From contig JAJQAZ010000068.1 of assembly GCA_021203545.1 (NCBI GenBank), positions 4,816 through 68,815 on the forward strand: DNA of 64,000 nt. Direction: 5' to 3'. The translations under genes and the position numbers were made by a program. A model generated the notes under the pieces. The model did not search any database and had not been told where the DNA came from. It saw only the letters and a list, made by a program, of their open reading frames with translations. The stretch comes from Tannerellaceae bacterium (lineage in GTDB: Bacteria > Bacteroidota > Bacteroidia > Bacteroidales > Tannerellaceae). Below are positions 35,210-45,475 of this stretch, one piece after another (within the stretch, counting starts at the first letter, position 1; each line of letters starts with the position of its first letter).

Positions 35210-36958
35210 TTAGTATTTTTGATTTTGTACATATAATCCCGGGATATAGTTTAACTGGTTGTAGGGTACCGGCATAAATTCATTTTTACCAGCTGTAAAA
35301 TAGGCATCTTTATAATATTCTCCATAGGATTGGGTAACTGTTTCACCCTTTTCTACATCATAATAGGTGTAACTCCGTGTCTGTTCTACCCGGTAATATT
35401 CGTTGATTGTTTCGGCAGCGATGCCCCAACGCCGCAGATCAAAGAACCGGCTACTTTCCATCGCCATTTCCAGCCGGCGTTCCCATCGTAAAGCCTGTTG
35501 TGCGTGGGCTTTATCTCTAAACTCAGTATATTTATTGATCTCGCAAAAATCTTCTGCATATGAGATATATTTATTTACAGAGGAAGCAGCGCGTTCGCGT
35601 ATATCATTAATTATAGGAAGAGCCTGGTTTATCTGATCCATCTCAATAAAAGCTTCCGCACGCATCAGCATTACATCCGTATAACGAATTACATAATCAT
35701 TCTGGTCGCAGGCAAACCAGTCTCCATGATAAGTAAAATAACTACTTGCAGGAGGTACGTTCTCTTTTAAAGATGAGTAATAGCCGTATGTGTTGGGAGT
35801 CCGGGTATTTTCGTAAGTAAAAATAGAGTTGTTATCGTACTTATACGGAAAACCGTTGATCGCTACTGTATGGAACAGGCGGGGATCGCATTTTTGAGTT
35901 GTACTGCCGGATGGCTCAGGATACCACATTTCGTTGTTAAATGTATCAAACATCGGTAATCCATTTTCAGTTTTGAAAGCATTCACCAGATTCTGGGAAG
36001 GTTTATGGAAATCCCAGCCACAGGGAAAAAGTCCCCAGGGTGCATTTAACACGTTGCTCCAGTTGGTCCGTCCGTACTTTGTATTATCATTGATTGAATG
36101 TTGAACTGCAAAGATTGATTCGGAACCATTCCTGAGATTGGGCATAAATATATCCCCAAAGTCGTTTGCATACCCATATCTGGTGGCATAGGTTACAATA
36201 AAACCGGTATAATCCAGTACCTTTTGCATATGATCTTTGTTGATTGTTCCGGTATATTGATACTCGCTGTTTTTAGGGTATGCCAATTCCAGGTGGCATT
36301 TTGCCAGATAACCTGCGGCGGCTGTTTTACTTACCCTGTTCGCATCTTCGGGATAAGTATCGAGGACATTGTAGGCCGCTTCAAAATCTTCGATTATTTT
36401 ACCGAAAAGTTCTTCGTACGAATATTCATCGTTTCGTATTGACTCCATGGAATTGTCTGCTGCTGCCTGTTCGTCTACCCAGGGTATCTGCCGGAAAAGC
36501 ATCAGCAATTTATAATAAAAATGTGCTCTTAAGAAACGAACTTCTCCTATTCGTTTTTCTTTTGCCGGGTAGGTACTTTCATCAGCTAAGTTTAAGGCTA
36601 TCATTGCTTTATTACAGCGTGATATTGCACAATAAAGCCTGTACCAGAGTTCGTCCATGGCACCTGGGGTAGAGGTCAGGGAAGACATTATCTCCAGGTG
36701 GTGGTAGTCGCCGGCGTCTCCTGTACTACCGCCTCCTTTGTAGGCATCATCGGAAATGACATCTCCATAAGGCCACAAATTAAATGGATAGGTAAACCAA
36801 TCGTCTCCCAGCATAGCATAGGCAGAAACGACCATATCCTCTGTTTGCGACATTACATAATCTTCGTCTGTTACGCCATAGGCGGGGATTTCAATAAAGT
36901 CATCACAACTTGTAAATAGTGTGAAACCTGTTATAAAAAGATATATAATTTTTTTCAT
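35210..36958 (-). CDS. SusD/RagB-family fructan-binding lipoprotein
   Basis: 582 aa. Surface glycan-binding lipoprotein that caps the SusC barrel. Lipobox FTSC (C18). SusD TPR-like core: IGEVRFLRAHFYYKLLMLFRQIPWVD, RVSKTAAAGYLAKCHLELAYP. The C-terminal RagB region includes DVMLMRAEAFIEMDQINQALPIINDIRERA and ALRWERRLEMAMESSRFFDLRRWG. Ends YNQLNYIPGLYVQNQKY, a typical SusD terminus. 21 nt downstream of its SusC; part of the fructan operon. Confidence 0.93.
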   Translation of the reverse strand: MKKIIYLFITGFTLFTSCDDFIEIPAYGVTDEDYVMSQTEDMVVSAYAMLGDDWFTYPFNLWPYGDVISDDAYKGGGSTGDAGDYHHLEIMSSLTSTPGAMDELWYRLYCAISRCNKAMIALNLADESTYPAKEKRIGEVRFLRAHFYYKLLMLFRQIPWVDEQAAADNSMESIRNDEYSYEELFGKIIEDFEAAYNVLDTYPEDANRVSKTAAAGYLAKCHLELAYPKNSEYQYTGTINKDHMQKVLDYTGFIVTYATRYGYANDFGDIFMPNLRNGSESIFAVQHSINDNTKYGRTNWSNVLNAPWGLFPCGWDFHKPSQNLVNAFKTENGLPMFDTFNNEMWYPEPSGSTTQKCDPRLFHTVAINGFPYKYDNNSIFTYENTRTPNTYGYYSSLKENVPPASSYFTYHGDWFACDQNDYVIRYTDVMLMRAEAFIEMDQINQALPIINDIRERAASSVNKYISYAEDFCEINKYTEFRDKAHAQQALRWERRLEMAMESSRFFDLRRWGIAAETINEYYRVEQTRSYTYYDVEKGETVTQSYGEYYKDAYFTAGKNEFMPVPYNQLNYIPGLYVQNQKY

Positions 36959-36979
36959 TGTTTGAATCGTATTATATTT

Positions 36980-39900
36980 TTAAAATGATACTTGTAAACC
37001 TACTGTAACAGAGGTAGGGATAGGATAACTCCAACCGGGATTTTCAGGGTCCTGCCCGGTAAAGATTTTACTTTTAATAGTCAGTAAATTTTGTCCGCTC
37101 AGATAGATACGGGCATTTGTCATGTATACTTTTTGAAGCAGCACACGGGGAATAGTATAACCGATTTGAAGGTTTCTCAGTTTCAGGTACCGTCCGTTTT
37201 CTACAAAGTAAGTAGAAAAACGTCCTTCGTCGCTGGTATTATTCGTAGATAAAGCCGGAATAGTGGCATTTGGATTTTCAGGACTCCACGCATCCAGTAA
37301 CCGGGTTCCTTTATTAGAGCCTACATCTACTACACTCCAGAAATCGGTTTGAGTTTTTTGACTATTATTTACATCAACATTGCCTATTCCCTGCCAGAAC
37401 ATTTGGAAATCAAATCCTTTATAACCCAGGGAAAAATTGAATCCATAGGCAAAGGCCGGTGTAGGGTTTAAAATCCATGTAATATCTTTCGAATCAATAA
37501 CTCCATCGTCATTGATGTCGGTATATTTAATACCTCCAACACGGGCATTTGCCTGTCCGGAGGCAGATACCTCTTCCTGGGTTTGAAATAACCCGTCTGC
37601 CACATAGCCGACACCAGAGCCGTATGTGCGTCCGATCAGATTTTCTGTGTCTGTATGTGTATAAGATCCTACTGCTGTTTCGGGGAGGTAAGTAACCTTA
37701 TTGCGGTATAAATCTAAATTACCATTTATATCGATGTGCCAGTTTTTACCGATATGGGTACGGTAACCGATTGAAAATTCAAATCCTTTATTTTCCATAG
37801 ACGGGCCGTTTGCCCATGAAGCCCCTCCTTCTCCTAAGGATGCCAGATAAGCCGGTTGGATCAACATGTCTTCTATCTTTTTATGATAGATATCTACCGC
37901 ACCATAAACGGATTGATTAAAAAGAGTAAAGTCAAGACCCAGATTAGCCTGTGTGGCACTTTCCCATTTGAGGTTGGGGTTGGCCGTTTGTACCGTACGG
38001 AATCCCGAAGGGAAAAGAGTTCCCGCACCTGTTCCATAGATATCATATGCCGTAGAAGTAACCCGGTCGTCTCCATAATCGGCAGTGTATAAACCAAATC
38101 TGGCGTTATTATTAATAGCCTGGTTGCCATTCATACCCCAGGAAGCACGAATTTTTAAATCATCCAACCAGGAAATACTTCTCATAAAGGGCTCATCAGA
38201 AATTCTCCATCCGGCAGTGAAGGTAGGAAAAGTTGCATATCTGTTATTCTTTCCAAACCGGGAAGAGCCGTCATAACGGACTGTAGCAGATGCCAGGTAA
38301 CGGTTTTTGTAGTTATAATCTATTTTTCCAAAAAATGATATCAGCGCGTAAGCGGATTGGTTACCTGTTACATCGGAAACCCCGGTAGCTCCATCAGGCC
38401 ACATATATTCAGGAGTTTTAACACTAAAATCTTTTTTGTTTCCGGCAAAATCTATACGGGTTTGTTTATACATTTCGGTACCTCCCAACACCGTAAAATT
38501 ATGTGTGTCGTTTAATGAGAATTCATAATTTATGGTATTAGACCAGTTCCACTTTGTATCGTTTGCATGTGATAAGGTTACTTCCGGTGTATCATTACTT
38601 ACAATATCCGAATAATATGTTTTTCTTAAATCACGTTTAAAGGCCGTATCAAAATCTAACCCGAAGTTGGAACGGAATAACATTCCTTTAATAGGTTTGA
38701 TCTCCAGATAGGCGTTACCAAACAAACGCCATACTTCCAGCCGGTTATATTTGTTGTGATCAAGCTGGCGCACAGGATTCTGGCGGTCAGGCATAGAACC
38801 TACAGGACCTCCGTACTCTCCTTCTTCTGTATATACAGGTATGATAGCCGGAATTTTTAACGCATTTTCCATCACACCCGGATTGTCCACCTGGGTTGTC
38901 CGTGTTACGGTAAAGTTTTCGCCAATAGAAACATATTTGTTTAAATGATAAGAAGTATTCATACGGGCAGCGATAGAATTGAAATCTGTATTTTTCAATA
39001 TACCGTCAGCTCCTTTATAACCTAAGGAAAACATCATGGTTCCTTTTTCGCTGCCACTGGAAAGAGACAAATCATAGTTTTGTAACATACCTGTACGCGA
39101 AATCTCATCAAACCAATCAGTATCAGCGGCAAGCATCGTTCTGGATGAATTAATATACCCATCATATACGCCCGGAGTGATTGTATAATCACCCAAACTA
39201 TTTCCTGATCCTGTAACGGAGTAACCGTAATTGCTGGCATAGGCGATAGGGTTTATTCCGTCATTCAATGCAGCCTGTACCAACACCTGTCCGTATTCGG
39301 CTGCGTTCAGTACTTTCATTCTGCTGCCATAAAACTGGCCTGTTAAGGAAGCATTGAAATTGATGGTCACTTTCTCTCCGGTCTTTCCTTTTTTAGTAGT
39401 AATAATAATAACCCCGTTTGCCGCGCGTGAACCGTAGATAGAAGCAGAAGCCGCATCTTTCAGAACCTGAATACTTTCTATATCATTTGTATTCAAAGAG
39501 TTCAGGCTGGATGTAGTGGGTACTCCGTCAATTACAAACAGAGGGGACGTACTTGAATTGATAGACCCGATACCACGAATCCGGATAGAACCTGTTCCTG
39601 ACGGGCTACCGTCAGCAGTAACAGTCATCCCGGCCACTCGACCCTGCAACGCACGCATAGGGTCCGTATTCGGAACAGATTTGAGTTCTTCTACGGACAC
39701 AACAGAAATAGAACCTGTTAAATCTGCTTTCTTTTGAGTAGAATAACCTACAACAACAACATCATCCAGTAATTGATTGTCTTCTGCCATTTCAATAACA
39801 AGGTTATCCCGTGCATGTACCTGGATAGGTGTAAATCCGATGTAAGAAATCGTTAAAAGGGCCCCGGGGGTAACAGTAAGATTAAAATTACCATTAAAAT

Positions 39901-40063
39901 CAGTAATAGTACCATTCGTCGTACCGCTTTCAATGATAGATGCTCCGATGATAGGTTCTCCATCGGATTTCGAGAGAATTTGTCCGTTAATGGTTTGGGA
40001 CTGTCCATACATAGAGACAATTCCTCCCATAAGGAAGACGAAACATAGAAATAAATTCTTCAT
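36980..40063 (-). CDS. SusC-family TonB-dependent transporter of the fructan locus
   Basis: 1027 aa. Signal peptide (MKNLFLCFVFLMGGIVSMYGQ), carboxypeptidase-regulatory-like domain (QTINGQILSKSDGEPIIGAS), TonB box (DDVVVVGYSTQKK), plug (LQGRVAGMTVTADGSPSGTG, ASASIYGSRAANGVIIITTKKG) and barrel ending SVTVGLQVSF. Outer-membrane importer of fructo-oligosaccharides, judging from the operon. First gene of the operon, with a probable promoter and activator repeats 70-130 nt upstream. Intact. Confidence 0.93.
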   Translation of the reverse strand: MKNLFLCFVFLMGGIVSMYGQSQTINGQILSKSDGEPIIGASIIESGTTNGTITDFNGNFNLTVTPGALLTISYIGFTPIQVHARDNLVIEMAEDNQLLDDVVVVGYSTQKKADLTGSISVVSVEELKSVPNTDPMRALQGRVAGMTVTADGSPSGTGSIRIRGIGSINSSTSPLFVIDGVPTTSSLNSLNTNDIESIQVLKDAASASIYGSRAANGVIIITTKKGKTGEKVTINFNASLTGQFYGSRMKVLNAAEYGQVLVQAALNDGINPIAYASNYGYSVTGSGNSLGDYTITPGVYDGYINSSRTMLAADTDWFDEISRTGMLQNYDLSLSSGSEKGTMMFSLGYKGADGILKNTDFNSIAARMNTSYHLNKYVSIGENFTVTRTTQVDNPGVMENALKIPAIIPVYTEEGEYGGPVGSMPDRQNPVRQLDHNKYNRLEVWRLFGNAYLEIKPIKGMLFRSNFGLDFDTAFKRDLRKTYYSDIVSNDTPEVTLSHANDTKWNWSNTINYEFSLNDTHNFTVLGGTEMYKQTRIDFAGNKKDFSVKTPEYMWPDGATGVSDVTGNQSAYALISFFGKIDYNYKNRYLASATVRYDGSSRFGKNNRYATFPTFTAGWRISDEPFMRSISWLDDLKIRASWGMNGNQAINNNARFGLYTADYGDDRVTSTAYDIYGTGAGTLFPSGFRTVQTANPNLKWESATQANLGLDFTLFNQSVYGAVDIYHKKIEDMLIQPAYLASLGEGGASWANGPSMENKGFEFSIGYRTHIGKNWHIDINGNLDLYRNKVTYLPETAVGSYTHTDTENLIGRTYGSGVGYVADGLFQTQEEVSASGQANARVGGIKYTDINDDGVIDSKDITWILNPTPAFAYGFNFSLGYKGFDFQMFWQGIGNVDVNNSQKTQTDFWSVVDVGSNKGTRLLDAWSPENPNATIPALSTNNTSDEGRFSTYFVENGRYLKLRNLQIGYTIPRVLLQKVYMTNARIYLSGQNLLTIKSKIFTGQDPENPGWSYPIPTSVTVGLQVSF

Positions 40064-40340
40064 GGCTCGTATTAGTTTTTAAAAGTTAATAAATAAAATG
40101 TTTGTGATTCCCAGTCTTATAAGTAAGTTCAGGAGCAAAAGTATAGCAGGTAAAAAGGGACGAATCGCAGATTTGTTTCAAAGAATCACAAATTTGATAC
40201 ACTCCTGATAATTAGGAATAAATGGAATATTTGATACACGATTTCTGTAACATTTGTTTTATTAAGGCCTGCCTTATAATTTAAAAAGACTTATTATTTT
40301 GACTATCTGAAAAAATACCTTATCATTGTCTTTAGAAAGT
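40064..40340. promoter_or_regulatory. Divergent regulatory region, fructan susC (-) and FecI sigma (+)
   Basis: 277 nt between divergent starts. For susC, CAAAAGTA at 40136-40143 is the complement of a TAnnTTTG -7 box. Upstream of it, a 14-nt direct repeat (GAATC[G/A]CA[G/A]ATTTG) occurs at 40162-40175 and 40183-40196, spaced 21 nt (two helical turns). A TTTGATACAC word is repeated at 40193-40202 and about 40230-40239. This is the expected place for an AraC-type output domain of the hybrid sensor to bind. No clear -7 box was found for the sigma gene. Confidence 0.6.
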
Positions 40341-40904
40341 ATGAATAGAGTCCGTAGTATGAGTTTTTCCGGTTTTAGCGAAATATATACCCGGTATTAC
40401 AAAAGTTCTTTTCTGTTTGTAAAATCATATGTGAGGGATGATATGGCTTCGGAAGATATCGTTTCTGAATCCCTTATTCATTTATGGAAAACCCTTAAAA
40501 CCGAAGAAGTAGAATACCCGCATGCCCTTCTTATCCGCATCCTGAAGAATGCCTCCCTTAATTACCTCAAACATCAGGATGTCAGGAAAAATGCAATGGA
40601 ATCTCTCACCTCTAAAATAGAACGCGACCTGCATTACCGGATCCGTACGTTAGAAGCATGCGACCCGGAAGAGATATTCTCTAACGAAATTGCAGAAATT
40701 GTGGAGAAAACCCTGAATACGTTACCCGAACAGACCCGGCGTATATTCGAGATGAGCCGCTATGAATATCTCTCGGTCAATGAAATAAGCAAACAGTTAC
40801 ATGTAAGCCCCAAAACCGTTGAATATCATATTACCAAATCACTCAAAAGCCTGCGCAAGGCCTTACAGGAATACCTTCCGGCATTTTATTTACTATTCAT
40901 TTAA
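40341..40904 (+). CDS. ECF sigma factor, FecI-like
   Basis: 187 aa from ATG 40341 (TTG 40326 possible). Region 2 (about residues 8-75) includes YYKSSFLFVKSYVRDDMASEDIVSESLIHLWK. Region 4 includes LPEQTRRIFEMSRYEYLSVNEISKQLHVSPKTVEYHITKSL. It would be held by the FecR anti-sigma encoded 80 nt downstream and released when the STN-type SusC receptor binds substrate. It probably drives the whole downstream locus. Typical Bacteroidetes trans-envelope arrangement. Confidence 0.9.
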   Translation: MNRVRSMSFSGFSEIYTRYYKSSFLFVKSYVRDDMASEDIVSESLIHLWKTLKTEEVEYPHALLIRILKNASLNYLKHQDVRKNAMESLTSKIERDLHYRIRTLEACDPEEIFSNEIAEIVEKTLNTLPEQTRRIFEMSRYEYLSVNEISKQLHVSPKTVEYHITKSLKSLRKALQEYLPAFYLLFI

Positions 40905-40984
40905 AAAATATCATTTTTGGTTTAGGGGTTTTTAAAGTTGTGTTGTCTTTTACTATAGAAGGCTAACCCGATAGTGAAGATACC

Positions 40985-41935
40985 ATGAAAAAAAATCTTT
41001 TACAAAAATATATAGAAGGAAACGTTACCCCGGAAGAAATAGAAACAGTGGTAGACTGGCTGGATCAAGATGAGAGCCATATTCACGAATACATGGCTTT
41101 ACATAAATTATATGACATATCCATTTTGAACGGAACCGTCAGAAATAGCAAACAACGGAAAGTTTCCAAACGGTTCTCTTTACATAAGATCCTATACGAA
41201 GCAACAAAAATTGCAGCCGTTGTTTTATTGGTGTTGGGTATTAAATATGTACTGAATCCGCTTCCCGGTTCTGTAATGCACAGCGATAAAACCGCATACC
41301 AGACGTTGTTTGTACCTGCCGGGCAACGGGCTGAACTCACCCTTCCGGATAACACAGTTGTGTGGTTAAATGCAAAAACAACGATTGTCTATCCGACCCA
41401 TTTTGAGACGGGTAACCGCATGATTGAACTCGATGGAGAAGCCTACTTCAATGTTACAAGTAATAAAGAACAACCCTTTATTGTGAAAACCAGGGATATG
41501 AATATCCGTGTGTTAGGTACCGAATTTAATGTGTTGGCTTATGCTTCTTCTCCATTTACCGAAGTTTCCCTCCTTGAAGGTAGTGTAGAACTTCGTTCCT
41601 CTGTTTTTCAATCCGATTATATCATGAACGAAAAAGAGAAAATCCGGATGGTAGATCGTAAACTATTCAGCTCCCGGATTGACGATTACGATTACTTTAA
41701 ATGGAAAGAGGGATTGATCTGCTTTAACAACGAAACAGTGGAATCCATGATCCGAAAACTTGAACTATACTACGATGTACAGATAGAGATAAAGAATCCA
41801 TCCTTATTAAAGTACAGATATACCGGAAAATTCCGGACAAAAGATGGAATTGAACAGATCCTAAAGGTGTTACAATTAGAGCACCGGTTCACTTATGTAA
41901 AAAATAACGACTTAAATCTGATAACCATAAAATAA
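40985..41935 (+). CDS. FecR-family anti-sigma factor
   Basis: 316 aa. N-terminal cytoplasmic part (about 1-75), one TM segment (about residues 79-93, IAAVVLLVLGIKYVL), then the periplasmic FecR domain (LTLPDNTVVWLNAKTTIVYP, GEAYFNVTSNKEQPFIVKT, VRVLGTEFNV-like) and the C-terminal DUF4974/STN-like part (NNETVESMIRKLELYYDVQIEI). It transfers the receptor signal to the sigma factor. Intact; normal length. Confidence 0.92.
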   Translation: MKKNLLQKYIEGNVTPEEIETVVDWLDQDESHIHEYMALHKLYDISILNGTVRNSKQRKVSKRFSLHKILYEATKIAAVVLLVLGIKYVLNPLPGSVMHSDKTAYQTLFVPAGQRAELTLPDNTVVWLNAKTTIVYPTHFETGNRMIELDGEAYFNVTSNKEQPFIVKTRDMNIRVLGTEFNVLAYASSPFTEVSLLEGSVELRSSVFQSDYIMNEKEKIRMVDRKLFSSRIDDYDYFKWKEGLICFNNETVESMIRKLELYYDVQIEIKNPSLLKYRYTGKFRTKDGIEQILKVLQLEHRFTYVKNNDLNLITIK

Positions 41936-41967
41936 GACTGCCTATGTAAACACACCTAAAAAACAAA

Positions 41968-42016
41968 CCGGATTATGCCCCCACATAATCCGGCGGGAAG
42001 TCAGTAAACTGACCTC
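41968..42016 (+). terminator. Two adjacent hairpins in the fecR-susC leader
   Basis: A perfect 10-bp stem (CCGGATTATG, 41968-41977 with 41984-41993) is followed by GTCAGT-AA-ACTGAC and a short T-rich tract (CATTTTTATT). It lies between the FecR stop and the SusC start. It could terminate or attenuate the sigma/anti-sigma transcript, or just separate the two units. Confidence 0.45.
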
Positions 42017-42058
42017 ATTTTTATTCACTAAGTACTAACTTAAGAACAATACAAACTT

Positions 42059-45000
42059 ATGAAAAAAAATCTTAGAGTTATGAAATTAACCTTAGTTTTC
42101 TCATTACTATGTGTCTTTTGTGGTTTTGCCGCAAATGTAAATTCACAGACTGCACGGGTTAATATACAGGTAAAGAATGTACAGATAAAAGACGTGCTTA
42201 TTCAGATTGAAGAACAGACCGACTACTTATTTGTATATAATCACGAGAATGTTGACCTATCAAACAAAGTATCTTTACAGGTATCCAATACTCCTGTGTA
42301 TGATGTATTGGGTACCCTGTTTGGAGAAACCGATCTCACGTATGCCATGGAAGGAAGTAATATTCTGTTGATGAAATCAGATAGAACCTCTAACCTCCAA
42401 CAGGCTGTTGTAAAAATATCAGGAATAGTAACAGACGAACACCGGGAAACAATAATCGGTGCTAACATTGTGGAAAAAGGAACCACTAACGGAACAATTA
42501 CAGATATAGACGGAAACTTTACACTGGATGTATCCGCAGGCGCAATCTTAGTTGTAACTTACGTAGGGTATACACCTCTGGAAATACCGGTAGGCAACCG
42601 TACACGGTTTGACATCATACTGGCTGAAGATTCGGAAACACTGGAAAGTAGTCGTAGTAGGATACGGTACACAGAAAAAAGTAACTCTGACAGGAGCGAT
42701 CTCCTCCGTGAAAAGTTCGGATATAGTGGCTTCTAAAAACGAGAATATCCAAAACATGCTTACCGGTAAAGTACCCGGATTACGGATTGTACAGAACACA
42801 AGCGAACCAGGCGACTTTAATACAAGCATGGATATCCGGGGATTGGGTACTCCTCTGGTAATTATCGACGGAATTCCACGGGATAATATGGCACGGATCG
42901 ATCCGAATGATGTAGAGAGTGTTACGGTTCTGAAAGATGCTTCCGCGGCGGTATATGGTGTACGGGCAGCAAATGGCGTAGTATTGATCACGACTAAAAA
43001 AGGAACCAGCGAAAAGACAGAATTAAGTTACACCGGAAGTTTCTCCATGCAAATGCCGTCAGGCATGCCCAAATCGACAGATGCCATAGACTTCATGACA
43101 TTGATGAACGAAAATAGCATGCACAATTCCTATGGGGGAAAGCTTACCTATACTGATGAAGATTTTGCCCCCTATCTGAATGGTACGCTGAAAAGTACAG
43201 ACTGGTATTCGGCCGTGATCCGGGATATTTCGCCCCAAACACAACACAACATCAGCGCAAAAGGCGGAAACCAAAGTACACAATATTATATCAGTATCGG
43301 ATATGCCTATCAGGAAGGAATCTTTAAAACAGGCGACCTCAATTACGAACGATACAATGTACGGTCTAACGTAAGCAGTAAACTAACCAAACACCTGACT
43401 GTCGATTTCAATCTTTCAGGTATTATGGATACAAAAAACAACTCCTATCAGGGAGTAGGGGGAGCATTTGGTATTTATAAATCGGTATGGCGGCAAATCC
43501 CGTTGCAACCTATTTATGCCAACGATAACCCGAATTACATTTATGATACCCGTCTGGAAAGTGCCAACGCAGGAAACCCGGTAGCCATGATAGATGCCGA
43601 TATTAACGGTTATACAAAATACAAGCAAAAATGGTTCCAGTCATCCGCAAGTATTACGTACGATGTACCATTTGTAGAAGGATTACTGGTCAAAGCTTTG
43701 TACAGTTTCGACTATAATGCGGCGGATAATAAATTATTCAAAAAGCAGTATAATCAATACACTTATGATGCTGCAACAGAAACCTACACTGCCTTTGTAA
43801 AACAATCGCCCAGCGATATCCGGCGTGAATATTACACCCGCGATATATCACTCTACCAGGTATCACTCGATTATCAAAAAACATTGGGCGGTGCACACGA
43901 CCTCGCAGCTCTCATCCTGTTTGAACAGTCTGTCCGCAACGGGGATAATTTCTTTGCCTTCCGGGAACTATCCATTCCCGTAGACCAGTTAATGGCCGGT
44001 AATAGTTATAACCAGATCGGAAGCATGTCTGCCAATGACAATGATATTTATAAAGATGCCAACAAGGGATTGGTAGGACGTATCAACTATGGGTACATGT
44101 CTAAATACCTGGCCGAATTCAGCTTCCGATACGACGGATCTTCCAAATTCCCTGCCGGATCAAGATGGGCGCTGTTCCCTGCTGTTTCGTTAGGTTGGCG
44201 TATATCGGAAGAAGCATTCTGGAAAAACTCCAAACTCGCCTTTATCGACAATTTCAAACTACGCGGGTCTTATGGTAAAATGGGGGATGACGCGTCCGCC
44301 CGTTATCAATTCCTGACAGGTTACAACTACCCGGCTAGTGGGCAGTATAACCAATTACCCGGCGGATATTTGTTCGGCGGCAATTTTATAAACAGCGTAG
44401 CCAGTACCGGAATTCCTAACATGAATATCACCTGGTATACAGCTAAAACATTAAATGTAGGATTCGATATGACTGCATGGCACGGATTACTGGGAGTTAC
44501 TATGGAATATTTCCAACGTAACAGAAGCGGCCTGCTTGCTACCCGGGCACAAAGCCTGCCTGATATTGTGGGAGCCGAACTTCCGCAGGAAAACCTGAAC
44601 AGCGACTTAACACGCGGTTTTGAAATAGAGTTGAGCCACAACAACAGGATCAACGATATTACATACTATGTACGGGGAAATGTAGCCTTTACCCGCACCA
44701 TGAATAAATACCAGGAAACCGCCCGGAAAGGAAATTCATATGAAAATTACCGCGAGAATACAAACAACCGGTGGAATAATATCTGGTGGGGATACGGTAC
44801 TAACGGCCGCTACTACTCATATAACGATATTATAAACAGTCCGTTGTTTGTATCCCGCAATGCGTTGCCGGGCGACTATGTGTACGAAGACTGGAATGGC
44901 GATGGTATCATTTCCGATCAGGATATCCACCCTATCACATGGTCGCAGGGAAATATGCCGATGATCAATTTCGGACTCAATATCGGAGCGGCTTATAAAG

Positions 45001-45455
45001 GTTTCGACCTGAATGCCCTTTTCCAGGGTTCCGGTATGCGGTACCTTTCATATGTAGAAATTCTGGCGCAACCGGTGTGGAGCAATTCCAATACACTGAC
45101 ACAGTTCATGGATCGCTGGCATCCGGTAGATCCTACGGCAGACCCATATGATCCGAATACCCAATGGGTGGAAGGAAAATATGCCTATACAGGTACTAAC
45201 CCATATGCGAACTCTAAGTTCAATATGAATAATGCAACGTATCTGCGGCTCAAATCCATTGAACTGGGATATACTTTACCAACATCGCTTACAACAAAAG
45301 TGGGAATAAAGAGTGCACGCATCTATGTGAACGGATATAATATCCTGACATTCTCTGAGATGAAATATGTAGACCCCGAGCACACCGCTGATGATTACGG
45401 GTATCTGTATCCGCTCAATAAAACGGTTTCTTTCGGTGTAAATGTTAGCTTTTAA
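42059..45455 (+). pseudogene. SusC-like TonB receptor with STN domain, one-base frameshift
   Basis: About 1131 aa when restored. Signal peptide ending AANVNSQ, then STN domain (about 30-95, VQIKDVLIQIEEQTDYLFVY), which talks to FecR. A carboxypeptidase-regulatory-like domain follows (GIVTDEHRETIIGANIVEKG), then TonB box, plug and barrel ending VSFGVNVSF. The frame breaks at 42646-42648 in CTGGAAAGTAGTC: removing one A gives LEVVVVGYGTQKKVTLTG, the standard TonB-box motif. Open pieces are 42059-42736 and 42609-45455. The STN domain explains the FecI/FecR genes upstream. The lesion is a single base in a short A run, so error and true mutation are both possible. Confidence 0.87.
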
Positions 45456-45475
45456 ATCCTTAAAACTTCAAGATC

